A stretch of DNA of 64,000 nt from assembly GCA_037481875.1 (NCBI GenBank), contig JBBFKY010000001.1, forward strand, positions 594,806-658,805, in the 5' to 3' direction. Shown one piece after another: positions 35,502 to 44,500 of the stretch. Every line of letters starts with the position of its first letter. The stretch's first letter is position 1. The DNA is from Desulfosoma sp. Lineage in GTDB: Bacteria > Desulfobacterota > Syntrophobacteria > Syntrophobacterales > DSM-9756. Position numbers and translations under genes: made by a program. The notes below the pieces were generated by a model, which was given only the letters and a program-made list of their open reading frames with translations, was not told the DNA's origin and made no database searches.

Positions 35502-37675
35502 GGGAGCAATCCTATGTCGAGCAGCTGAAGGATCTTATTTTCAGCCTCTCGTAGAAGTTTGTGCCGCGTGGGGGCGGTGGTGAAAGCAGCTTTGAAGGCA
35601 TTTCGGATGAGCAGCAGAATGTCCCAAAGGCTCAAACCGTTAGCGGTAAGCCGCCCTGCGCGGTGGTATTCGGTTGAAAAGTCGGTTCGTGAGATGCCAG
35701 GGTTGTCCGTGTTGACGGTCACCCGTAAACCCTGTTTTAGGTAGTTCAAGAGAGGGTAATGGGGGAGGGATGCCGTATTGGGCATGTGGGTGTCTCGAAA
35801 GCCTACGATTTGGCAGTTGCTAGAGGGGCACATCTCCAGTGCGATGCGCCGATCCCGGAGGCGTTCTAGAAGGTTTGGATTCTCATGAAGAGTCAGACCG
35901 TGACCAATGCGTTCGGCGTTGAGATGGTACACTGCCTGCCAGACACTGGAAGCGTCGGCAGTTTCGCCCGCGTGAATGGTGGCGTGCAAACACTTTTCCA
36001 TGAGAGGCAAAAAAGCCTCGCGTACCTTAGCTGGTGCCAGAACTCTTTCATTTCCGGCCAAATCGAAGCCAGCCAGCATTTGGGAGAGCAGATCTTCACG
36101 CTCTAAAACTTTTTTCGCTAAAGCCACATTTTTCTGCAGAGCCGACAAATCCCGATGGCGGCTACCGATAAGAATTAGAACTGTGGATTGAGAGCCCTCT
36201 CGAGTCAGTTCTTCAGCAATGATCTGAAGCACCTGGAGGGCATTTAGTCCTCCCCGCGAGTAATTCTTCGGTGAACAGCGCACTTCCAGGTGTAGCACGT
36301 TGTGTTCTCGTGCTTTACGGCCCAAGATTCGGCACGTTGCTCTTAGGGTTTCTTCGCTCTGTAGGAGGGCGGATCCCTGAAGATCGCCTAAGGCCTCGTA
36401 AGCTTCGTAGCCTATGCCGACAAAATTTTTTTCCTCGAGGTAGGTTCCGTAAATCATTTCCTCCAGAACATGAGGGCTCGATTCAAAAAGGAGAATAAAA
36501 GCGGCTACAGGAAGCGGTTCCGGAACGCCAGGGACGGCTTGCCGTAGCGTTTTCCAGTTCAACCCTTTGCTCAGATGGATGGGATCCATCGTATTGAGAC
36601 GCGATCTCCAAGCATTAAGCCAAGGGTCCAGTTGGTGCCGGTATTTTTGGATGTTTTCCCCAACGGATGAGGCCACTTCGATCATTTCCTTGACCGTTAA
36701 AGCTCCGCCTAAATGGCAGTGCAGTTCCGCTTTGGGGAGACGGCGAAGAAGTGAAATTTCTGCTTCAACTTGGTGGGGCTCTCTATTGAGGCCGACGAGG
36801 GTCTGCTTGAGCTTCTGAATAGTTCGGGGCGGGAGGCTGTAGAGGGCGAGAAAATTGGCCGAGGTTTCTGCTTGGATGATGTGGCTGGCGTGGTTAGCCG
36901 CGAGGTTTGAGGCCGCCTGGATACGCTTTTCCAGAGCATCAAGGAGTGGGGTTTCTTTTATAGGTAAGCAGTAATCCTGCCAAAAAACAAAGGATTCCAG
37001 CGCCTTCAGCAGGTTCGTGTGGATAAAGTCTTCCAGCGGCCTTTGCCAGGTTTCCTGGTAGTCCATGAGAGGGTTAGGAGTGTGTCGGGCCACCACTACA
37101 GGTGTTACTGCATCGGCAATAGGGGCGGGAAGAGGTTTACAGAAGTCGTGGATCTGCAGTTTCTTGAAGAGAGGCAGCTTATCGTCACGGCCGACCACGT
37201 GAACCAGGGCTCGGCACCCGAAAAAGGCGGCTGCCGTTTGCATGTCGCTGCTCATGGTCTTTCGGCCTCCCGTGAGCGACAAGAGCAGAGAACCATTGGG
37301 GCCTGCCTCCTTAGTACCACATAGGACCACCTGATGAATGGCTTCACTCATTTGACGGCATTCGGTCAAGGATGAGAGGTCCTGAAGGCCGTGAACCCTT
37401 ACCACACGGCATCGAAGCCGGTTGGATGCCGTGATGTTGAGCCAGTTTTTCAAGATGTCAAGGGCATTGATGATTTCCGGTCCATCTGTGGTGATAATCC
37501 AAAGACTTTGGATGGGCTTAATATCGTATTGGACGCGAAGAGACTCGAGTTCCTTTCGGTTAGGGTGGTGTTTATAGAGGTCGACCAAATCGGGGTTGGT
37601 CCATCCCAGAATTTCTGGAACAATTTCCCAGTTTTTTCCAAGTGTTGTGACGAGAACGTGGTTCATCGAAGTCAT
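35498..37675 (-). CDS. cad1: CARF-adenosine deaminase effector Cad1
   Basis: A 725-residue fusion. Residues 1-190 form a CARF sensor (MNHVLVTTLGKNWEIVPEIL; ligand loop LLLSLTGGRKTMSSDM at about 130-145). Residues 312-725 form an adenosine/AMP-deaminase barrel with all zinc and catalytic motifs: AELHCHLGGAL (His319, His321), HATIHAGETADASS, AERIGHGLTLH, EMCPSSN and VNTDNPGISRT. Cad1 (CAAD) proteins are cyclic-oligoadenylate-activated and convert ATP to ITP during type III immunity. The start is placed at ATG 37675; ATG 37723 or 37666 are alternatives, none with a clear ribosome site. It heads a six-gene operon and lies just downstream of the array in its direction of transcription. Confidence 0.9.
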   Translation of the reverse strand: MTSMNHVLVTTLGKNWEIVPEILGWTNPDLVDLYKHHPNRKELESLRVQYDIKPIQSLWIITTDGPEIINALDILKNWLNITASNRLRCRVVRVHGLQDLSSLTECRQMSEAIHQVVLCGTKEAGPNGSLLLSLTGGRKTMSSDMQTAAAFFGCRALVHVVGRDDKLPLFKKLQIHDFCKPLPAPIADAVTPVVVARHTPNPLMDYQETWQRPLEDFIHTNLLKALESFVFWQDYCLPIKETPLLDALEKRIQAASNLAANHASHIIQAETSANFLALYSLPPRTIQKLKQTLVGLNREPHQVEAEISLLRRLPKAELHCHLGGALTVKEMIEVASSVGENIQKYRHQLDPWLNAWRSRLNTMDPIHLSKGLNWKTLRQAVPGVPEPLPVAAFILLFESSPHVLEEMIYGTYLEEKNFVGIGYEAYEALGDLQGSALLQSEETLRATCRILGRKAREHNVLHLEVRCSPKNYSRGGLNALQVLQIIAEELTREGSQSTVLILIGSRHRDLSALQKNVALAKKVLEREDLLSQMLAGFDLAGNERVLAPAKVREAFLPLMEKCLHATIHAGETADASSVWQAVYHLNAERIGHGLTLHENPNLLERLRDRRIALEMCPSSNCQIVGFRDTHMPNTASLPHYPLLNYLKQGLRVTVNTDNPGISRTDFSTEYHRAGRLTANGLSLWDILLLIRNAFKAAFTTAPTRHKLLREAENKILQLLDIGLLP

Positions 37676-37907
37676 GTCACTTTTGAGGGTAGTAGTCTTG
37701 GTTATAAACGTGAGGTTGTTCATACCAGATACTAGAAAAGCCGTCCATGCCCAAGGGATGAGGCGGCAAGGTTGTCACATGTGGCGAGAGCCTTTTAGTA
37801 TCGCGTGATGTTTTGAACGATTCCTCCAGCGACACGGTCTGCCATGCTTTCTCGATAACGTTGGACGGGGATTGTTGGTTTGCGGAGCCGGCCGAAATAA
37901 CGGTTAA

Positions 37908-37943
37908 GTCTCAATCCCCTCAAATCGGGGCCTGCCTTCGGAC
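37908..37943 (-). CRISPR. Isolated consensus CRISPR repeat
   Basis: A 36-base repeat identical to the array consensus, standing alone 582 bases beyond the main array and about 230 bases upstream of cad1. It borders the phage-derived fragment directly. Its perfect sequence contrasts with the two degenerate repeats on the other side of that fragment. Confidence 0.9.
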
Positions 37944-38181
37944 CCTAACGGCTTGTAGTCCTCGGTGCGGGTCAGGTATTGGCCACCTCGCAACAGGTTT
38001 AGATCGATGGCCAGGCGGTGCCTGTGCAGGCTTGGGGGTACCCATAAGGGCACCTGGGATCTCTTTAGGCGTCGCCCAGAGTGACTTCGTAGCCAAGCTC
38101 TATGGCCTTGTCAATGAGGCTGGCCACCATTCGGGCAAAGATGCTCTGATGGACTCGAAGCGAGGCACTGTTACCAGGCAT
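37944..38181 (-). pseudogene. Phage endolysin (M15 peptidase) fragment, broken and cut off by a CRISPR repeat
   Basis: Reading leftwards from ATG 38181, the peptide MPGNSASLRVHQSIFARMVA continues to ELGYEVTLGDA, then meets a TAA (38065-38067) where the family has tyrosine (GDAYRDPR), then reads RDPR. After a frame change the next frame gives PSLHRHRLAIDLNLLRGGQY and LTRTEDYKPLG. This includes the SxHxxxxAxD zinc signature of phage VanY/M15 endolysins. The frame then runs directly into the isolated repeat, so about the last third is missing. The gene therefore has a premature stop, a frameshift and a truncation. A sequencing error could explain the first two defects, not the third. Confidence 0.7.
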
Positions 38182-38416
38182 TCCACTTCCTCCTGTCCTT
38201 GAGACCTTTATTGTCGTCCTCGAAAAGAGGCATGATCACCAAGTTGTTCTTTGAGCCTCGATATCCAAAGTAGGTGTTCCCTCGCTCAAGGTCATGCATG
38301 ATGAACGGGTTCCTTTGGCCTTGGGGCACGTAGAAAAAGTGCGGGTTCCCTCGCTCGTCGAAAACAACAACGAATGAAAGCATCAGTCCGAGGATTAGGC
38401 CTGTAAAGCGCTTCAT
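38171..38416 (-). CDS. Small exported phage-like protein (81 aa)
   Basis: Starts at ATG 38416 after a good AAAGGAGGG ribosome site. The first 20 residues (MKRFTGLILGLMLSFVVVF) look like a signal peptide or membrane anchor. The rest (DERGNPHFFYVPQGQRNPFI, NTYFGYRGSKNNLVIMPLFE) is hydrophilic and unassigned. Its end overlaps the start of the endolysin fragment, the arrangement expected of a phage lysis cassette. It lies inside the 582-base foreign segment between repeats. Confidence 0.55.
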   Translation of the reverse strand: MKRFTGLILGLMLSFVVVFDERGNPHFFYVPQGQRNPFIMHDLERGNTYFGYRGSKNNLVIMPLFEDDNKGLKDRRKWNAW

Positions 38417-38441
38417 GGTTTCCCTCCTTTGTTCCTTTGTT

Positions 38442-38462
38442 GGGGCCGCACGGGGCGGCCCC
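38442..38462. terminator. GC-rich hairpin upstream of the phage-like genes
   Basis: GGGGCCGC pairs with GCGGCCCC around a five-base loop. On the plus strand GCTGTTGGGTTTAT follows; on the minus strand AACAAAGG follows, leading to the ribosome site of the 81-residue protein. It may be a phage terminator carried in with the fragment. Confidence 0.4.
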
Positions 38463-38525
38463 GCTGTTGGGTTTATCTTAGAGCCCGAATCGAGCGGACC
38501 CGCTCCCTAGACCCGCCATCGAACG

Positions 38526-41500
38526 GTCTCAATCCCCTCAAATCGGGGCCAGCTTTCGGACGTAGCTCGGCTCTTGCGGGTCCATGTCCGAACAGTCTAT
38601 GTCTTAATCCCCTCAAATCGGGGCCAGCTTTCGGACTTACCACTCGGTCCAAGCTGAGGTCAAAGACACTTGCGTCTCAATCCCCTCAAATCGGGGCCTG
38701 CCTTCGGACTAAATATGCTCAAGCCATGAAAAAAGCTGGGGTTGAGTCTCAATCCCCTCAAATCGGGGCCTGCCTTCGGACAACAGGCTCATCGTCGAGC
38801 CTGTTACAAGCTCGCAAGTCTCAATCCCCTCAAATCGGGGCCTGCCTTCGGACCAAGACTTCTAGACCATGAATTCGGCCAAGCAGCAGGTCTCAATCCC
38901 CTCAAATCGGGGCCTGCCTTCGGACTACCCACGGGGGCCTTATGCACTACCGCCGCCGCGGGTCTCAATCCCCTCAAATCGGGGCCTGCCTTCGGACACC
39001 ACAAAGCCCCCGGGCAACCCCCGGGGGCTTTGGTCTCAATCCCCTCAAATCGGGGCCTGCCTTCGGACACAAACATCTCTGTAGCGTTCGGCGACAACGT
39101 CTGTCTCAATCCCCTCAAATCGGGGCCTGCCTTCGGACAGGGACATATCCGAGCAGGTCCCCCAGGGCCGATGAGTCTCAATCCCCTCAAATCGGGGCCT
39201 GCCTTCGGACGAGGGAACCCAACAGCCCGCCCGAGGCCACCACAAGTCTCAATCCCCTCAAATCGGGGCCTGCCTTCGGACCTATGAAGATCACATTCGT
39301 AAAAAGAAGGCAAGGGTGTCTCAATCCCCTCAAATCGGGGCCTGCCTTCGGACCTATCAAATGCTCGGGCTCGGGGCTTTGGCATGAAGGTCTCAATCCC
39401 CTCAAATCGGGGCCTGCCTTCGGACGTATTGAAAAAATGGGGGAGTTCCGAGCCATACCAAGTCTCAATCCCCTCAAATCGGGGCCTGCCTTCGGACCTA
39501 TTGCGCCTTTGTGCGCTCGGGCTGCGTCATCTGGTCTCAATCCCCTCAAATCGGGGCCTGCCTTCGGACCTGGTTAGAGTCTTCCGCACTAACGCCGCTG
39601 GGGAAGTCTCAATCCCCTCAAATCGGGGCCTGCCTTCGGACGAGGGAACCCAACAGCCCGCCCGAGGCCACCACAAGTCTCAATCCCCTCAAATCGGGGC
39701 CTACCTTCGGACAAGACTTGACAATGGCTTTGTCAAGTTGCCTGCAAGTCTCAATCCCCTCAAATCGGGGCCTGCCTTCGGACCTTCTAAATGCACAATG
39801 GCACAAGCACATAGTGCTTGTCTCAATCCCCTCAAATCGGGGCCTGCCTTCGGACCAACGTTGTAAAGACCCTCCTAATCGATCTTATGAGTCTCAATCC
39901 CCTCAAATCGGGGCCTGCCTTCGGACCAAAAGACGTACCAGCTACATATGGAGACTGGTTATGGTCTCAATCCCCTCAAATCGGGGCCTGCCTTCGGACG
40001 AGACCAAGTTTCAGAAAATACCGTGCGCGAATGGGTCTCAATCCCCTCAAATCGGGGCCTGCCTTCGGACGTCAAGTTTTGTGAAAGAGTTCTTGGGCTT
40101 TCTCAGTCTCAATCCCCTCAAATCGGGGCCTGCCTTCGGACACGAAAAGCTTGCCCGGGAGGTGCGGATTTGGTCCGGTCTCAATCCCCTCAAATCGGGG
40201 CCTGCCTTCGGACCTAATGAGTGGCCCGACGTAAAACTTACCCTCCGCGAGTCTCAATCCCCTCAAATCGGGGCCTGCCTTCGGACAAAGAAAGCAAATT
40301 ACTTCAGATATGCGAAACCATGTCTCAATCCCCTCAAATCGGGGCCTGCCTTCGGACAAAGCCTGCACAAGCAGCGCTTGGCCATTGACCTGGTCTCAAT
40401 CCCCTCAAATCGGGGCCTGCCTTCGGACCAAGGGAACCCAACCACAAGCCCGCCCCGAGGCCAAGTCTCAATCCCCTCAAATCGGGGCCTGCCTTCGGAC
40501 GCAAAGCGGCAAATGCCCGCTTCCACGACACCTACGAGTCTCAATCCCCTCAAATCGGGGCCTGCCTTCGGACCACCTAGGCGAGGGACCCCCTCGCCTG
40601 GAGTGGAAAAGTCTCAATCCCCTCAAATCGGGGCCTGCCTTCGGACTCTTCATGCGAAAGAAACTTGAAACTCCACCTAGGCGTCTCAATCCCCTCAAAT
40701 CGGGGCCTGCCTTCGGACTATGCAGAGAATAGCAAAACTCACCAAGATTAGAGGGTCTCAATCCCCTCAAATCGGGGCCTGCCTTCGGACGAAATTTCCG
40801 CTGCCGTAAAGTCAACCCCAGGCCAAGGGTCTCAATCCCCTCAAATCGGGGCCTGCCTTCGGACTCATCCTCAACACGGCGTGGTCCGGATCTTCCGGAC
40901 TGTCTCAATCCCCTCAAATCGGGGCCTGCCTTCGGACCAAGAATGGAGGTTCCGACTATGCAGAGAATAGCAAGTCTCAATCCCCTCAAATCGGGGCCTG
41001 CCTTCGGACGCTACGTCTCTCCACAACAAGCAAGCCAATTAATAAGTCTCAATCCCCTCAAATCGGGGCCTGCCTTCGGACCCACCCGCGTACAGGCACA
41101 AAGCTCAGAACTTCCGGCGTCTCAATCCCCTCAAATCGGGGCCTGCCTTCGGACAACAAAGCCCGCCCGAGGCCACTCCAAGCCGCCGCCGTCTCAATCC
41201 CCTCAAATCGGGGCCTGCCTTCGGACGAAAGGAAGGCCCAAGAAACCAGGAAGGCGCTGGTGTCTCAATCCCCTCAAATCGGGGCCTGCCTTCGGACCTG
41301 ATGGGATCACGGCCTTGTGGGCCACCCGCGAAGGTCTCAATCCCCTCAAATCGGGGCCTGCCTTCGGACCTGATGGGATCACGGCCTTGTGGGCCACCCG
41401 CGAAGGTCTCAATCCCCTCAAATCGGGGCCTGCCTTCGGACCCTTCCTGGCGCCCTCTGGGCGCTTTGCGACCACCGTCTCAATCCCCTCAAATCGGGGC

Positions 41501-44500
41501 CTGCCTTCGGACACAAGCCCCCGGGTAACCCCAGGGGCTTTGATCTTTGTCTCAATCCCCTCAAATCGGGGCCTGCCTTCGGACGTCGCTTTGCGACCAC
41601 CTCGCCTCTAATACCCTGCGTCTCAATCCCCTCAAATCGGGGCCTGCCTTCGGACTGAAATATTAACCCTAACCCACGGCGGCGTTGCACAGTCTCAATC
41701 CCCTCAAATCGGGGCCTGCCTTCGGACCCACAAAAAGCCCAAGCAGGGAGCGGGAAACAAGTACGTCTCAATCCCCTCAAATCGGGGCCTGCCTTCGGAC
41801 CAAGGACGATGCAGAAGAGGTTCTCTACTCAGCAGGGTCTCAATCCCCTCAAATCGGGGCCTGCCTTCGGACCACAACATTGGCGCCGTGGAGAGGGTTG
41901 GCGCCGCTGTCTCAATCCCCTCAAATCGGGGCCTGCCTTCGGACGCACGCCTACGTGCGCCTTGACGGAGGGGTCGGCCTGTCTCAATCCCCTCAAATCG
42001 GGGCCTGCCTTCGGACATTGCGGCGACGGGGACATGTTCCGGCCCGAGAAGTCTCAATCCCCTCAAATCGGGGCCTGCCTTCGGACACAAAGGGACCTTG
42101 GAGTATGAAAACGGTTGCTGAAGTCTCAATCCCCTCAAATCGGGGCCTGCCTTCGGACGCAAAGCGGCAAATGCCCGCTTCCACGACACCTACGAGTCTC
42201 AATCCCCTCAAATCGGGGCCTGCCTTCGGACACACGTAATTTGGGCAATCGGCACCAAGGCAGAAAAGTCTCAATCCCCTCAAATCGGGGCCTGCCTTCG
42301 GACAAATCAGGAAAGGAGGGCACTATGCTTGACATTGGTCTCAATCCCCTCAAATCGGGGCCTGCCTTCGGACCCCTTGGGGCTTTCCTCTTTTAGTCCC
42401 TCGTAAAGGTCTCAATCCCCTCAAATCGGGGCCTGCCTTCGGACCCGAACTGACCGGCAACGTCCCTGGTACTTACCAGGGGAGTCTCAATCCCCTCAAA
42501 TCGGGGCCTGCCTTCGGACCCCACGTCCAGGACCTCGGCTGGGCAAAGTTCAAGGAGTCTCAATCCCCTCAAATCGGGGCCTGCCTTCGGACATGTTATG
42601 TTCTGTCTTTCAAGAGGAATGGTGGTTGTCTCAATCCCCTCAAATCGGGGCCTGCCTTCGGACCTAATATCTCAAGGCCAAGGCCTTAGCGCCTTGGCCT
42701 TTGTCTCAATCCCCTCAAATCGGGGCCTGCCTTCGGACTTTTCGTGGGCGGACAGGAGGGATGTTTCACTGTAGTCTCAATCCCCTCAAATCGGGGCCTG
42801 CCTTCGGACTATGAAGAAAAAGACCAGCGCCAACACCGCACAGGTCTCAATCCCCTCAAATCGGGGCCTGCCTTCGGACCTAGCCACAAAGTGGCCTGAA
42901 GCCACCTTGTGCATGTCTCAATCCCCTCAAATCGGGGCCTGCCTTCGGACCATGAAAGACGACAGACTTTTCGGTCCGTATCGGACGTCTCAATCCCCTC
43001 AAATCGGGGCCTGCCTTCGGACGAAAATACCGTGCGCGAGTGGCTTCAAAAGCCGCTTGTCTCAATCCCCTCAAATCGGGGCCTGCCTTCGGACCCGAGG
43101 CTCCTTCCCAACCTCCCGACCTGCTCCGAGGGTCTCAATCCCCTCAAATCGGGGCCTGCCTTCGGACTAGAATATCCAAAAAAGAAGCTCATCATTCAGG
43201 GATCCGTCTCAATCCCCTCAAATCGGGGCCTGCCTTCGGACCCCTTGAGGACCCTGCGGGTCCCGCGGTGCTTGTCAGGTCTCAATCCCCTCAAATCGGG
43301 GCCTGCCTTCGGACAACGCGTACTGCACGCCAAGCAACTAACCTGCCCAAGGTCTCAATCCCCTCAAATCGGGGCCTGCCTTCGGACCCAACAAGGCGCA
43401 AGCGAAGCTTCGGATGGCCGCTCGGTCTCAATCCCCTCAAATCGGGGCCTGCCTTCGGACGACCACGTGCCGACTGAAATTCCTCCGCAGGGGATCGTCT
43501 CAATCCCCTCAAATCGGGGCCTGCCTTCGGACATCTCGGGCCAGATCAGCTTGCCTGGCAAACTCGCGTCTCAATCCCCTCAAATCGGGGCCTGCCTTCG
43601 GACACTCGGATCTATCAGGTAACGTAATCCTGACCAAGGTCTCAATCCCCTCAAATCGGGGCCTGCCTTCGGACTTCACCTACAAGTCTATCGAGTTCGA
43701 CGAAGATTTGGTCTCAATCCCCTCAAATCGGGGCCTGCCTTCGGACAGCGGATCGTGGCCCACCTGTGCCCGAAGCTGGAGGTCTCAATCCCCTCAAATC
43801 GGGGCCTGCCTTCGGACAGGGCGACCTCGGAGCCTAAGAGAAAGAAGGAACGGTCTCAATCCCCTCAAATCGGGGCCTGCCTTCGGACGCATCTATCGTC
43901 ACCAAGACCACAGGATACTCACCGTCTCAATCCCCTCAAATCGGGGCCTGCCTTCGGACACCATGAGAGGCGAAATTATCGACACGTTAGTTCTGTCTCA
44001 ATCCCCTCAAATCGGGGCCTGCCTTCGGACCATGCAGCTTACGGACTCGTGCGGATAACGCGCACTGTCTCAATCCCCTCAAATCGGGGCCTGCCTTCGG
44101 ACACACCTAACACCACATTAGAGAGGAGTTAACCATGTCTCAATCCCCTCAAATCGGGGCCTGCCTTCGGACCGACGAGCTCAGAGCTCTTGCCGACAGG
44201 CAAGAGCTCCCGATGAGTCTCAATCCCCTCAAATCGGGGCCTGCCTTCGGACTATGGCTGCCTTGCTCTATCCCGAAACCGTCGAGGAGTCTCAATCCCC
44301 TCAAATCGGGGCCTGCCTTCGGACAGTCTATGCCAACACAATAGGGCAAGAATGCCTACGTCTCAATCCCCTCAAATCGGGGCCTGCCTTCGGACACTAT
44401 GTCTCCCAGGGGCTTTTCTTTTGGTGCGCCTGTCTCAATCCCCTCAAATCGGGGCCTGCCTTCGGACTTGCAGGCCTCCCGGCCTCTATTCCGGCCTGTC

